A DNA stretch of 64,000 bases from Chaetoceros tenuissimus (taxonomy: Eukaryota > Bacillariophyta > Thalassiosirophyceae > Chaetocerotales > Chaetocerotaceae): the NCBI GenBank assembly GCA_021927905.1, contig BLLK01000045.1:2356001-2420000 (forward strand). Reading direction: 5' to 3'. A program made the position numbers and the translations under genes. The first letter of the stretch is position 1, and every line of letters starts with the position of its first letter. Under the pieces are notes generated by a model. That model searched no databases. It was not told where the DNA came from and saw nothing but the letters and a program-made list of their open reading frames with translations. This document shows, piece by piece, positions 30,591-42,233 of the stretch.

Positions 30591-31788
30591 GCTATCTTTT
30601 AGATTAATTCCTGTCTAGAAAACAACTCGACTACTCCTTCAAATTTCCACTACCTAGTTTCTTTAAAAATGGAAAGGATTCTAGTTTTCTTTTCGTGCAA
30701 AGTGCAGAAGGTTTCAGATTCTTCTTCCATCAAGGTTGAAGCAAGATGAAGAAATTTTGAGCACAACCTCTACTCGTAAGAGCATTCGTTATGGTGCGGC
30801 CGACCGGCCGGCCTTTACTAAATAAGTGTTATTTTTATATGAATTTAGCTTATGTGCAACCAAAACTCAGTTGGCCGCCTACTTTCCCGGCCAAAAAGAG
30901 GCTCATTTTGGCCGGCAAATCAAGCCACGGCCAACTGTATATACTATATAAGTACGTACATGAGAATATTATCTGTACCATCTCAATACGTACATAAAAT
31001 AAATCATTTGTCAAGTCGCATGTACGTATATCTCCAGTACAAAGACTTACTATTCCGGCCGCCTCATAAAAATTGACCATGGCCGGCCTACTTGAAACAA
31101 AGAAGAGTATTGTTAAAATAGTCAAAAAAAGGGTGTCATTATACGATTTTCATGCTGTTTGGCCAGCCGGTCGGCCGCACCATAACGAATGCTCTAAGTA
31201 CTTGAATACTGTGACGATCGTGGAATGAGCTCCATGCCAATAGATAATAGATAGTACAGTAGATGGCTATCTAAAATTTTTCGTTGTGTCGGTCGTCGTC
31301 GTCCTCCTACGTCCTCGGTCCTCCTCCGTCGCCTTCTCTTCTTCTCCTCTTTTTTTGAATTTAGTCCCGGGAAGGAGGAAGTAACTATGCTTAACTATGT
31401 AATTTTTTTCAAGCACTATGGCCAAAGATTCTGCTGGATGCAACTAAATACTCGTAGTAGTATTTTTAATAAATTTACTGCAATGTAAAACTGCTGTGAA
31501 TTTCATCAAGCATCCTCTTCTCTTCTTTTTCTAGGTGTAGAGAAAAAGGGGGTCTCGTTCCCGCTAAATATATCTAAATATCGCTGAATAGAACATAATT
31601 ATCTTTGACCATGAATATGTTATGTTCTTAGAATCTGAGTCTTTTTAGCTGGAGAAAAGAATCAAATGAGCTCGCCCAACGCTTCCTCACCAAAATTTCA
31701 TTTCTCCATCCTGCCATTGCTTCGTTTTTTTTGGCACCTATTAAAATTCGAACCCTTGTCAGAAGGGATATATTTTATTTAAACAATC
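30591..31788. promoter_or_regulatory. Divergent intergenic region carrying a MITE
   Basis: 1.2 kb between bZIP (-) and the membrane-protein gene (+). Apart from the MITE at 30780-31194, it has a C/T-rich stretch (31290-31350, CGTCCTC-type repeats) and no supported gene. Confidence 0.5.
30777..31197. mobile_element. Non-autonomous MITE, Tourist/PIF-Harbinger-like
   Basis: The element body is 30780-31194 (415 bp). Its two ends form 34-bp terminal inverted repeats (30780-30813 and 31161-31194) with one mismatch. They begin GAGCATTCGTTATGGTGC and continue into a GGCCGACCGGC stretch. It is flanked on both sides by TAA (30777-30779 and 31195-31197), a 3-bp target duplication of the TWA type typical of PIF/Harbinger elements. 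Several extra GGCCGG blocks lie inside, contrasting with the AT-rich host. There is no transposase. The near-perfect ends suggest recent mobility. Confidence 0.9.
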
Positions 31789-33027
31789 ATGAAGATTTTG
31801 CATCTTTTATCAATTCTTGCTTTGGCTGTAACAGTTCCTTTTGTTGCAGCAAAAGAAGAAGAACAGGACGATGATGGGTTCTTTTACTTCCAGGATAACA
31901 TGGATTGGTCCAACAGTGCAATTCTCCCTTTGTCCTGTGTGGAGACGTAAGTCAAAAAAATCAATATATTCTTTTTGTTTAATAATTCTTTTACTCATGA
32001 CGTGTATGCTTTTTAGCAACCAAGGAGAGCATGTTGCATTTACTCTGTACAAAAAGAATCACAACTCTTGTAGAAGAAATGCTATGGGTACCTACAAGAC
32101 TACGATTCCTTATTTTCTGAGATCATACATCAAACAGATGAAAGAAGAATATGCGGCTAAAGGGGCTGATTATGAAGTTGAGGAAGAATCGCTTGAGTTC
32201 CTTGAATGCCAGCAGTATTACTACAATAATCAAATGGTGCGTTCATAAATATTGGATTTGTTATTTGTGTTGATGTCATTGGCAGTGTGCTCATTTTTAA
32301 CATTCAAATCCTATAGTATTACATGAAGATTGGATGTAGAAATACTGGTAGTGGTTTTCAGGTTCATGCATACAGTGATATGTACTGTACACAAAAAGTT
32401 CAATTGGGTGGATACAATAACATGGGTGTTGATATTTCGTCGTTGAAGGTCAATTTCCAAACTTGTAAGGCATGTGTGGCTCAGAATGGATACAACCAAT
32501 ACAATAACAACAACAACGCTTATTACAATAATTACGGCGGCGGAATGAGCAGCCATGATTCTTATCTTTGTGCGGCTACCTATCACTACAAGGAGAACTG
32601 TAACAGAGCTTGTAGAAGAGCTGCAAAGAATGGGTCAAGTGGAAGTTCATCAAGAAATTCTTACAGTGGAGATGGATTCTCGACTGTTGGAAAAGTTTTC
32701 CTTTGGATCCTTTCCTTCTCTGCAATTTTCTTCCTACTTGCTGGGCTCGCTCAGAGAAAGAAAATGTCGAAGCAGGACACTCTCATTGAGGAAGCAGCAA
32801 TTAAGTCTTCTGGAGTTGACAAAAAGTACATCCCAAGAATCTTTATTGGGTTTGTATTGTTCATTATCATTTTGATTATTTTCAAGAAGAAGGTGTTGAC
32901 TTGGTTTTTCCTTGTTGCAATCAATATTGCTCTTTTCGGTTATTGGATGCACCTGAAGAACAAGGCTGAACAGAATGCTGCTGTCAGTGGCTTCCAGTTG
33001 TATGGAGAAGGAGGAACACCAGCATAA
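31789..33027 (+). CDS. Secretory-pathway Cys-rich membrane protein, three exons
   Basis: Exons 31789-31946, 32017-32236 and 32317-33027; introns 70 bp (GTAAGT..TTTAG) and 80 bp (GTGCGT..TATAG). The product is 362 aa. A signal peptide (MKILHLLSILALAVTVPFVA) starts the protein. The lumenal domain of about 220 residues has regularly spaced Cys (LPLSCVET, HNSCRRNAMG, FLECQQYYY, KIGCRNTGSG, DMYCTQKV, TCKACV) and an Asn/Tyr-rich loop (YNQYNNNNNAYYNNYGGG). Then come three hydrophobic spans (VFLWILSFSAIFFLLAGL, IFIGFVLFIIILIIF, WFFLVAINIALFGYW). Short loops and the YGEGGTPA tail complete it. I do not know the family; the regular Cys pattern suggests a disulfide-stabilised ectodomain. Confidence 0.85.
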
Positions 33028-33285
33028 TTTGTACAGCGGGGTAGAGAGTTATTAATGAATCATAGAAGAAGTTTGTAAATGTTCAAAAAGAATTTAGAGA
33101 AGTCTCTATGTTTATACTTTTAATTACACGTAGATTGGTTACCTCAATCGAGTAATGTGCAATTATTTACGATTTTGCAAGAGACTTGTGCAAGTAAGCA
33201 ACGTTGCCATCAGTAAGTATGAAAAGATGGTGTGTCAACCATGAAAAGTAAAATGCAATGAAAATACAACCGTAGAAATCTATTG
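33028..33285. other. Convergent 3' intergenic
   Basis: A 258-bp AT-rich spacer, presumed 3' UTRs; nothing else seen. Confidence 0.35.
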
Positions 33286-33741
33286 CTACTTCCTTATGCT
33301 CTTGATTCCAACTTTTTCGATTACATCATCTAGTGCGTCAAAAATCCTGGACTGTGGTGGTCTGGCTGCTCGGACTTCACCAGGTCTATCGACATACTCA
33401 ATTACTGCCATTTCCGCATTATCCCCTCTCCTATTTTTACTCAACTTGAGAACGCGAGTGTATCCGCCATCACGATCTTGGTATCTAGGTCCCAATACTT
33501 CAAACAGCTTTGTCAACGCTGCAGGTTCTCGAACAATCTTGTCTGCCTGTCTTCTCGAATGAATTGAATTTTGCTTTGCTTGCGTTATGACTTTATCCGC
33601 AACTCTACGTAGTTCTTTTGCTTTCGGGACCGTAGTTACAATTCTCTCATGATTAATGAGAGATGTAACCATATTTCGCAGCATAGCCCATCTGTGCGAT
33701 GAAGTTCTACCAAGTTTCCGAAATCCGATTCTTTTCTTCAT
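33286..33741 (-). CDS. Mitochondrial large-subunit ribosomal protein bL17
   Basis: 151 aa from the ATG at 33741 ([20 protein letters not shown]). The bL17 signature is complete: [46 protein letters not shown], and the later [20 protein letters not shown]. The absence of a plastid presequence, and a start directly at the bacterial-type N-terminus, favour the mitochondrial ribosome. Plastid bL17 is not excluded, but would need a leader. The frame extends 10 codons further upstream without an ATG, so that part is taken as 5' UTR. Confidence 0.9.
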   Translation of the reverse strand: MKKRIGFRKLGRTSSHRWAMLRNMVTSLINHERIVTTVPKAKELRRVADKVITQAKQNSIHSRRQADKIVREPAALTKLFEVLGPRYQDRDGGYTRVLKLSKNRRGDNAEMAVIEYVDRPGEVRAARPPQSRIFDALDDVIEKVGIKSIRK

Positions 33742-34443
33742 GATTTCTGTAAGACGAACACTTTTCTTCAAAGACTAGGATCTAGTGAACTGCTGCTCCT
33801 CCGAAGAGTGAGTTGTGGGTAAAGAGTGTAAGTTACGTAGAATGTGTTTGGTGTTGTTTTTATAATTTTTTTTCTCACTTTTTGCCATTTTACCTTCTTC
33901 TCGACCATCCATTATATAGCTAGAGTACCTCTATAGCTAGTTTTAAAACAAACAACGTACGTACTATATCATACCAAAAAATTTAAAAATAATTTCAGTT
34001 GATTTCAGTTCTATTTTGAATTGCAAGAATACAATGGTATGTACGGTATTGTATGTAATTAACTCATCTTCTAGGATATGAACATATATCGCATCTAATA
34101 AATGGTATCAATCATGACACATGAAACGATTATTCATACGTCAACAAAGGTAGATAGATTGAAGTGCAAGTGAAACAGTGGTAGTATGTCATGTACATTG
34201 TAATTAACTTTCTTCTAGAATATCAACATTTATAGCATCTAATAAATAGTATCGATATGGTATACGAAATAATTATTCATATATCAACTAATTTACGCAT
34301 AATGCTTTTTGTTACGATTTGGAGTAGAAGAGAAATAAATAATATAAAACTTTTATAAAAAACCTGTCAAACCTTGGTCAAACTTTACAAAAGATTTGAA
34401 ATCACCTCTCACCAGCAGATCTTGAGCTGATCATATCTAGTCA
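33742..34443. other. Intergenic with a diverged tandem direct repeat
   Basis: A 702-bp AT-rich stretch. It contains two diverged copies of a 90-bp unit (see repeat entry). No gene. Confidence 0.5.
34054..34288. repeat. Diverged 90-bp direct repeat (two copies)
   Basis: 34054-34145 and 34199-34288 share tgtaattaac, a TTCTAG block, GCATCTAATAAAT and ATTATTCATA...TCAAC, at an offset of about 145 bp. It is an old local duplication with many substitutions. Confidence 0.75.
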
Positions 34444-35042
34444 TCACTCATCAGAACTTTCAATCAATTTAGCCATTTCATCAATCATACTATGACCATG
34501 TTTAACATCTTCGTTCTCCATTAGTTCTTTCTCAAAATGCATATTATTCTTATGGAAACAAGAATACAGGTGAGTTACAATATCCTTATTGTTAGTGTAC
34601 TGTACATGTAGGTTGAATATTTGAACCTCCTTATTACTTACATTGAAACGGTGGTAATCTTCAAAATAATGATTTACTGATTCTTCAGAAAGTATGTTTT
34701 CATGAATGGGCGTGTTTGTCTTTCTGCTGTGAAGTTTCTCTGTCATCTCGTACGCAATCATTACAGACCTAATCTCGCACGAGAACCAGCAATGATGTAA
34801 GAAAAGCATAAATTTAGCATCCATAATCTAGCTAGTCGTAATTGTTCGTCCACCTACCTTTCCATTGCTGCCGATTCAATTCCTGCGTCAGATAGATCAT
34901 GAGCATCAAAGTAAGCAGCTTCTTCTGCATCGAAAATCTCCGAATTTGAAGCTTTATGACTAGAGGCCTCAGTGTTGAACTTGATAACAAATGAATGAGA
35001 CTGGAAAAACAAATTGAGAATGCAGAAGATATGAAGGAGCAT
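34444..35042 (-). CDS. Small secretory or plastid-routed protein, three exons
   Basis: Exons 35042-34858, 34768-34642 and 34548-34444 give 138 aa. Intron 1 is 89 bp (GTAGGT..TTAG). Intron 2 is 93 bp (GTAAGT, CTAAC branch-like site, ATAAG), is a multiple of three and has no in-frame stop. Retention would therefore add 31 residues instead of truncating the protein. The N-terminus MLLHIFCILNLFFQSHSFVI is a signal peptide with Phe at the likely +1, as in plastid precursors. The mature part is acidic and helical (DAEEAAYFDAHDLSDAGIES, AAMERSVMIAYEMTEKL, KHGHSMIDEMAKLIESSDE). Function is unknown. Confidence 0.7.
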
Positions 35043-35260
35043 CTTGTAATTTTAAAGGTGGGCGTTGTAGTTTTCTTATGACTGGTGTAAGGGAAAAATG
35101 GGTACCTTAGGAAAGTAGGTAAAGGTGTTCTCTTCGCCTTGACACTTGACACCAATGACAACTTTTCCTTCACCTTCACAAATGTAGCTAACTTAGTAGA
35201 ATCCAATGACAAAACCTTTTTTCTTTATTATGCATGATAATTATACTACGAGTATCATCC
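35043..35260. other. Intergenic
   Basis: A 218-bp spacer between the small secretory gene and the 3' end of eEF3. No feature supported. Confidence 0.3.
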
Positions 35261-38200
35261 TTAGATGAGATCCTTCTCAATTGCAAATGTTTCCTCGTCG
35301 GTATCAAGATCTTCTCCTGCCTTGATCTTTGCCTTAATCTTCTTCACAAGTTGCTTCTCCTCCTTCTTCGAGAGCTTCTTCTTTGCAGCCTTGAGCTTAG
35401 TAACATTACCAGCAGCATCAGTCATCTCAGTGATTTGTTCTTGAGCCTCAATCTTGGTATCCTGCTTAAGCATCCAGTCTGCATCTCCCTTGGTCTCGAG
35501 ATGTCCTGCATCCATAACCCAAGTCTCTGGACAAAGCTTAGAACAGAACTCGTTGTTGTGGGTAATCATTACAACTCCACCATCGAACTCCTCAATTGCT
35601 CCAGCAAGTGCTCCAAGAGATTCACGATCAAGGTAATTTGTTGGTTCGTCCAAAATAAGAATATGAGGCTGGTTCCACATAGCTGCTGCGAGTACAACCT
35701 TTACTTTCTGTCCTCCAGAAAGAGCAGACATACGGTAATGAGTTCCGAATTCACGAGCAAGACCACAATCCTCAAGATGCTGTTCAACATTCTTGGTAGA
35801 AAGTGGGCGTACGTAAAGTCCTGCACGTTGTGCAATCTTAAGATCGACAGCCTTCATTGCCTTTTCCCATCCCATCTTTTTAAGGGTCTTTGCTGGAAGG
35901 TAGTCTCCAGAGTCTTGGGAAGATCCAGCATACTTAACTTCATATTCGTACTCCTTGGACTTGTTGGTCTTACGTCCTCCAACAAGCTCACTAACAACCT
36001 TCTTTACCTTGGTAATCTTTCCAGACTCCTCATCAGTGAAGGAAATTTCATATGGAGTCTTCTGAAGCTTCTCCTCTTCCTCAGAAAACTGCATGGTTAC
36101 CTTAACAAGAGATTCCTTATCCTCTCCTTGGTTCGCGTAACGCCAACGGATGTACTCATTTGGAGTTTTGTTGAGGTGACTCTCAATGTGATGGAAAGCA
36201 TGCTGTGCTACATAAGCAATACGAGCATTAGGATGCTTCCAAACATCTCCAGTCTGTGGCTCGATTTCTCCAACAAGAAGTTTAATCATGGTGGACTTTC
36301 CTGCTCCGTTTTCTCCAACACAAGCAACACGGGAAGAAAGAGATACCTGTACACTAATATCATATAGAGTTGGCTGTTCATTCTTTGGGTAAGTGAAAGT
36401 ACAACCAGACATCTTCATAAGAGCCTTTCCCTTGGATTTTACTCCCTCAATTGGACCTGGCTGTGGGAACTTGAACTTCATCTTGGAAGCAGTGAAGTTG
36501 AAGTAGGAACGAGCCTGAGGCTTAAGCTTCACAAATTCATCAAGATTTCCCTTGAAAGTATGAAGCTTCAAGTTCTCAATCTGAAGGATGTGGGTACAAC
36601 AGTCGTTAAGAAGTCCAGAATCGTGGGATACAATAATGGAGGTAACGTCGGTCAAAGAGTTCAAGTAGTTCTTAACCCATGCAACATTGATAACATCAAG
36701 ACTGTGAAAACAGTGAAAACAGATAAATTTAGTGTTGGTACAAGTTGAAAAAATATTCAAATGCGATAAACTTACTGGTTTGTTGGTTCATCCAAAAGAA
36801 GAATATCAGCCTTTTGAAGCATCGCACGTGCAAGAGCAAGCTTCATACGCCATCCTCCAGAAAGAGTGGATACAGCGTGATCTGGTTTTGCCTTTCCGTC
36901 TGGAACGAATCCTACGGTAGAAAGAACCTCACGAATCTGTTCCTTAGTACATCCAAGTGCTTGAAGCTTCTCATCAGCATACACATAGTCAATACAAGAC
37001 AAGTGAGATTGTTCTCCTTGAATATCAGCCTCAACGAAAACAGTACGAACTTGAGAAGTATCAGGGAATCCCTCTACCTGGTTGTTAGCGATAGATCTCA
37101 TCAAAGTGGTCTTTCCGGAATCATTTCCTCCAAGAAGACCGTAACGTTTTCCACGCTTCAACTTCATTTTGGTGTTATGAAGAAGAATCTTTGTTCCGTA
37201 CGCAAGAGTGAATTGACAGTTACACAACTCCTCTGCATCATCGTCATCATCATCGTCGTCTGGAATCTCGAGCATGGACTCTGCCTCAGTACGAGCCTTC
37301 TCAACAGCCTCCTCAATCTTTGCGCTATCAAAGTATGACTTGAAAATTGGATTAATAGTCTTTGCCCACTGCAAATCCTCCATGAATTTAAGGTCCATCA
37401 TTGTTGTAGCAACAATAGCAGCATGTTCCAAGATTGTCTTGAGGTTTGCGTTGGAATCATCTGCTCCAAGGGAATTCTTGAACAAAGTGGTAATCTTGGA
37501 GGTATCTCCACGCACAGATGCTTGCTTGTCTGCAAGTCCCTTAAGACGCTGAAGCTGTGCAACAGCACGTCCAGTTACATCACGAGCCTCTGGGTCAGAG
37601 ATAGATTCAGCATTCTGCTCAAGTGCTGGTAGCAACAAAGGAAGGAAAGGAGCAGCATCGAGTGGGTTATCTACAAGCTTACTCATGTTGTCAATGATCA
37701 CAGCAGACTGACGCTTGGTTGCAATCTTCTTCTCACGAAGTCCACGAAGAAGAAGAGGCACAACCATAGCAAGAGCTGGGGATTCTACACTCTGTACAAA
37801 GGTTACTCCAGCCATTTCGTGCATGATCTCTGGTACCTCCTTAGGCTTGGTGATAGCAGTGATAATCTTGTCAGTCATGTGCTCAATATCCTTGTTTCCG
37901 ATAACTTCACACGCGGACTTCATAGCACTGGTTGCTGCTGCCTTAACCTGCTTCTTGGTGTCCCACATACATGCGGTAACCTCTGGCACAATTTCTGGAA
38001 GAGCATTTCCAAGCTGCTTTGGTGCGTTCTTGCCGAAAACAGCGACACATTTCAATGCAAGCTCTCTTACAGGCCACTTCTTCTCTACTGGAAGTTGGGA
38101 GAAAAGTGCTGGAAGAGTAGCCTTCATTGCGAAAGGAGTTACATTTTCACAAATAGAAATAGCAGTTTCTTCAGCTGCCTTTTTAACATCTGCGCTCTTT

Positions 38201-38454
38201 GATTCAGCCTGTGCAACAATTGCTCCAAGGCATTGGATGTTGAAAGCCTCAGCCTCTACAGCTCCCTCAGCAACAGCCTTTACAGTAGCCATAGCTGCAA
38301 TAGCTTCAGTGTCGTCGTTGGAAGCACACTTAGCAATGAGTCCTGCAATGTTTGATGCGAAACCAGACTTCTCAACTCCATCAGCCTTGATAGCATCTAC
38401 GATGGAGGTCTCATCACCAAGTGATAAATTAGCAAGCTTTGATTCGAGAGACAT
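35261..38454 (-). CDS. eEF3: Translation elongation factor 3 (ABCF-type ATPase)
   Basis: Exons 38454-36776 and 36701-35261 around a 74-bp intron (GTAAGT..CACAG) that splits the His of DEPTNHLDV. The product is 1039 aa, close to yeast eEF3 (1044). Order: HEAT repeats (residues 1-390), an acidic linker, ABC domain 1 with Walker A GGNDSGKTT, signature LSGGWRM and Walker B ILLLDEPTN, then ABC domain 2 with GENGAGKST, LSGGQKVK and ILILDEPTN. The second ABC contains the chromodomain-like insert (YEYEVKYAGSSQD) and a Lys-rich C-terminus. eEF3 drives E-site tRNA release; besides fungi it occurs in several algae and oomycetes. Strong codon bias creates long antisense open frames. The start is the ATG at 38454 (MSLESKLANLSLG). 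Confidence 0.96.
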
Positions 38455-39204
38455 ATTAATATTCTTCAAGTAAACGTTGTCTCACAGTCTATTAGTGGAA
38501 AAGTCAAGTGAGAAAAAAGATTCATAAAGTGAGAACAGAATCAAGGCGGAATGTAAGGACACCTTAATTTCTAAACGCCATTCACACACTACGAAGTAAC
38601 AGAACTTTAAACTTGTCCAGCCATACAAATCAACAGTGTTAACATTCATTTCAAACACATCGTCAAGCTTACCTTGATTAGAAGGTGAAGAGTGAGAAGA
38701 AAGGAAATTGCATTCTAACGAGGAGCACAAAGCACCAGAAAGAAGAAGCAATGCCAACCATTGAATGGTTGGTAGAAAATGAGGGGGGCAAGAGTATACC
38801 TCACCCCAAAGGAATAAACATGCACGTCCACAGTAAGTACTTACGTACGCACGACGCATATGTAGTACTAAGCAAGCAAAAAACGTCAGCATTTCGCGCG
38901 TAAATTACTATAGCCATATTGTTCAAGTACGTAGATAGCTTGATGATCTTCTTAACGATCGACCTCCTTCTACTGACATTCAAGTAAAAGAAGAATCAAT
39001 TATTCGATTATTCTGTCATTTTTTTCAAGTTAGCAGATTATATTATAACATCTTAGTGGTCAATTAATGTAAATAATGTGTAGAGTGCTGTGCAAAGTAG
39101 GTTCAATTTCATTATAAAAATAGGGTTCAAATAGGTGTGCTTCGGAAAAAGATTATCTACAAAGGATTCTTTTGAATACCTAGTGAAAATCTCAAACATT
39201 CAAA
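38455..39204. promoter_or_regulatory. Upstream region of eEF3
   Basis: 750 bp between two leftward genes, holding the eEF3 promoter and probable 5' UTR and the Y14 3' end. A highly expressed gene would be expected to have strong elements here, but none was identified by eye. Confidence 0.35.
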
Positions 39205-39927
39205 TTAGATTCGTTTCACTTTTTTCTGTGGGCGCTCATTGAAATTATCTGAAGCAGAACCAACGAAGGCCCAATCAACATGTATCGTTTTACCAAGTAA
39301 TTTTGATCCATGTAAAGCGTTGATAGCATCCTGAGCTTCGGACTTTTTTTCTAGTTCGACCAGTGCGTATCCTTTGCAGAATCCGGTCCTTCTATCCATT
39401 CCTAGACTTATATTTTTCAATCGGCCAAATTCTGAAAACACATCTCGTATATCTAAAGGCTTCATCAGATGTAGTCATGATAGTATGTGCAAACTATATT
39501 CGCAAAACAAAGGCTCACCTTCTTCTTGTGCTTCATCGTGGCATCCTGTGACAATAACAACCCAACCTTCTACGCTTATTTGAGGACCTGATCCTGATGG
39601 GGTATGTATGCATTTCTGAACAGCGCCAAAAGAGTCCTGCCGTATCGGTTTGTGATACCGTCGATGACTATTGGTGTTGTAATTGTTTCCATAACCATCA
39701 TCATGTGAAAAAGTTTCTTCATAGAAATGATCTCCTCTTTTTCTTTGCTCCTTGTAGCTATGTTCTAATCTAATGTTATCGCGAGAGTCTGGATGTTCAT
39801 ATCTACTTTTGCTATCATTCGCAGCACTTGTTGGTTTGCTTGATGCAGACGGCAAGAATTTATTGTTTCCATTACCATCATTGTAAGAACTTCTTTCTCT
39901 CTTGCGAGGATTTCTACCCTTGTCCAT
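39205..39927 (-). CDS. RBM8A: Exon-junction-complex RNA-binding protein Y14/RBM8A
   Basis: Exons 39927-39519 and 39452-39205 around a 66-bp intron (GTGAGC..TTTAG), giving 218 aa. The RRM matches Y14: GWVVIVTGCHDEAQEEDIRD, VFSEFGRLKNISLGMDRRTG, FCKGYALVELEKKSEAQDAI and HVDWAFVG. The LDRRTG/KGYALVE-type RNP motifs are those that Y14 buries against Mago. The intron lies inside the RRM just before alpha-helix 1. The N-terminal 130 residues are Ser/Asn/Arg-rich, longer than in animals. Y14-Mago forms the EJC core that marks spliced mRNA. Confidence 0.93.
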
Positions 39928-40703
39928 AGTTTTAATCGAGTCTCCAAAAGATATTCCTCCTTTGTTTCTTATTGTTTTGAGGTTGAATCTTCGACTTGTG
40001 TTGTTTGATATTATTTGCCTTTCGACTAGATACTGGAAACACTGAAAGCTCTTCTTTGAAACCTAGCTGGATCTCTAATTATACAACTTTGTTCACCAAT
40101 CGTGGGTTTCAATTCCACAAAAACTGTTTTGATCCCCTTCTCCCAGGAAAAATAAAAATATATGGTTAACTCGGAATCAAACTCTATTGTAGGTATGGTT
40201 TGTACCTTTTAGCATACATAGCTTCTTTCATTTTTTGCCAAAAGATCAAAGCATCATCATCATTCCTCCGAGTACATAAATAGCTAGTCACATAGCCATA
40301 TTGACAAATTTCTGTCTTTACTATTGGGGATAATAATGTACGTAAGAGATTACCATTTTGAATAGTTATGGAGTATGGGTCATGTTTTCATCTCGTCGCT
40401 TGTCTCTATCTCTTCATTTCTTGGATCCTCGACAGTCTTGTCTTGGAGATCGCCTTTGATCGCTCCTCAAAAAAAAAAGATGGAGAAAAAACATTTCCTG
40501 CTGCCTAGCTAGATACTAATCCCTACTAAGTCGCGTATCGCGTAAACGTGTAAAACTTTCGAAAGTGACATGATTTACTAAAAATAATAGATTTTTAAAC
40601 TCTATCATCTTCCAAGGAATTTTCGAATTTTGTATTTTCCAGTTTCCAAATAGCTTCCTCGCTTTAAAGTGATATTCAATATGGCAATTGTGGACCAATA
40701 TGA
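39928..40703. other. Intergenic (776 bp)
   Basis: Between the 5' end of Y14 and the 3' end of the Arg-rich protein gene. An A11 run lies near 40469 (ctcaaaaaaaaaaag). No gene or repeat supported. Confidence 0.35.
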
Positions 40704-41846
40704 TCATCTTCTTCGAGGATGTGGGAAGTTTTGGTGACCGTGAGTTGGAGGGCGTCCAGCCCATCTCATTTCATCATGCATTCTTTGGTCCCTAGGAGGA
40801 CCATAATGATCAGGAGGTAGGCCTCTTGTATCAACTCTTGACATTGGGGGTGAATTTCGTCTATCCCTACCGTGCCCAAAATGTTCCATATCCCAATTTC
40901 GATCCCATCCTCCGTCCGCATTCTGTCTATTTGTTTGTTCTGCTCTTTGATGATCATCACGCTTGCTTCCTTTGTGCCCTCTTTCTCTAGAAGATCTTGA
41001 TCGAGAATTTCGTCTACCATCATGTTGATGCAGAAGCTCATCTGAAGGTTTCTGTATTCCCCACCATTTCAATGGCCATTGCCTTTCATCTCTTGAAAAA
41101 TCTTCAGGAAATATTGGAATTTGTCGACGATTCTCTAAATCACTGAAGCTAAGTGCCTCTTCTTTATCTTCCTTCATGAAAGATCCATGCCAATCAAGCA
41201 CATTTGATGTAGTGGATATTGTGTTTGTACTTCCCTCCGATGATTGAAATCTGTCCATTAGTACCTTTGTGATTATGGTATTCAGTTCCAAATGAACAGA
41301 CTTTTCAGATTCATTTCGCCCGGCTGTAAAAGTTTTTTTTGCACCATGCATAACCTGTCGGTTTTCCTCCTTCTTTTCACTCACTGGAGGTTGATTACTA
41401 CTACTTTTGGCAGAAGGCTTTGGTTCTCTTGTTTTAAATGCCCGATAATCTTCATTACTTTTCCAATCCCTAATTGCTGGTTGGCGTTTTTTTGTATCAA
41501 CTGGTGCCATATTGGCAATAAGGGATGAAGGAGGTGGTGATGTTGATTTTGGAGCGTTATTTTTTTCAAGTGAATTGATCCCTTCGTCTTTTTTCTTTCG
41601 CTTTATACTTTCTTTAGGTGGAATCACCTGGGTCGAATCATTACTATCTCTTTTCCGTTTAGGAATGGATTTGACTTCAGTAGTCTCTTTTTCTTTCGAT
41701 TTTTTATTCAGCCACGGCATAGCTTCCTCGCTTTCACTTTCAGAGTCAATAAGCTCATCGTGAATCCCATCATCATCGTCTGCGACAGGTTTGTTGCTGT
41801 CGTTGTTTTTCCTCAACGATCTTTTCGGTCTGTCTCGAGCAGGCAT
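40704..41846 (-). CDS. Low-complexity, Lys/Arg-rich putative nuclear protein
   Basis: A single exon of 380 aa, ATG at 41846. It begins with basic MPARDRPKRSLRK and an acidic block (DDDDGIHDELIDSESESEEA), then carries several NLS-like clusters (PKRKRDSND, KRKKKDE). A short hydrophobic/aromatic segment (EDFSRDERQWPLKWWGIQKP) may be the only folded part. The C-terminus is RS/RG/His/Pro-rich (NSRSRSSRERGHKGSKRDD, ending HPRRR), as in RNA-associated factors. No family recognised; a role in nuclear RNA processing is a guess from composition. Confidence 0.65.
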   Translation of the reverse strand: MPARDRPKRSLRKNNDSNKPVADDDDGIHDELIDSESESEEAMPWLNKKSKEKETTEVKSIPKRKRDSNDSTQVIPPKESIKRKKKDEGINSLEKNNAPKSTSPPPSSLIANMAPVDTKKRQPAIRDWKSNEDYRAFKTREPKPSAKSSSNQPPVSEKKEENRQVMHGAKKTFTAGRNESEKSVHLELNTIITKVLMDRFQSSEGSTNTISTTSNVLDWHGSFMKEDKEEALSFSDLENRRQIPIFPEDFSRDERQWPLKWWGIQKPSDELLHQHDGRRNSRSRSSRERGHKGSKRDDHQRAEQTNRQNADGGWDRNWDMEHFGHGRDRRNSPPMSRVDTRGLPPDHYGPPRDQRMHDEMRWAGRPPTHGHQNFPHPRRR

Positions 41847-42233
41847 TTTTCACGCTTCGCTCTAAATGTTAATTTCTTGAAATAAATAAAGGTCGGAGTC
41901 TTTCCTTGTTGCTTGGGTAATTTATTAGCTTCCTACGAGAATACCATTAGTAATAATGTGTGAACAAAACAGTCAGTCAACCAACAACCAATTTTTTTTA
42001 CCAGGCGGTACTTCGTAGCTAGCTACTGAAACATGTTCTGGCTAGAATTTTTATAGTTGGCGATGAGATGGGGGAGAATGGTAAAGGGAAGAATCACGAG
42101 TGTAACGGTTATTACCGCCGTGTAAAGCCAAATTCAGACAAGCTCTGTTACTGTTCTCCATCATTCCATAGTTCATTTCATTTCACAAGCCAAATTGGGA
42201 CATCATATTCCAACAAGTTTTCCCACAAAAATC
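41847..42233. promoter_or_regulatory. Divergent intergenic region
   Basis: A 387-bp stretch between head-to-head genes, presumed promoters. No repeat seen. Confidence 0.35.

Noticed and set aside
30850-31125. Open frames inside the MITE
   Set aside because: The 415-bp element is too short for a transposase and the translations are meaningless.
35234-36367. 377-codon open frame on the + strand opposite eEF3
   Set aside because: Lies entirely antisense to the second exon of eEF3; product is Leu/Ser/Cys-rich with no domain. It is a by-product of strong codon bias in the real gene.
37715-38473. 252-codon open frame on the + strand opposite the 5' part of eEF3
   Set aside because: Same explanation: antisense shadow of a biased coding sequence.
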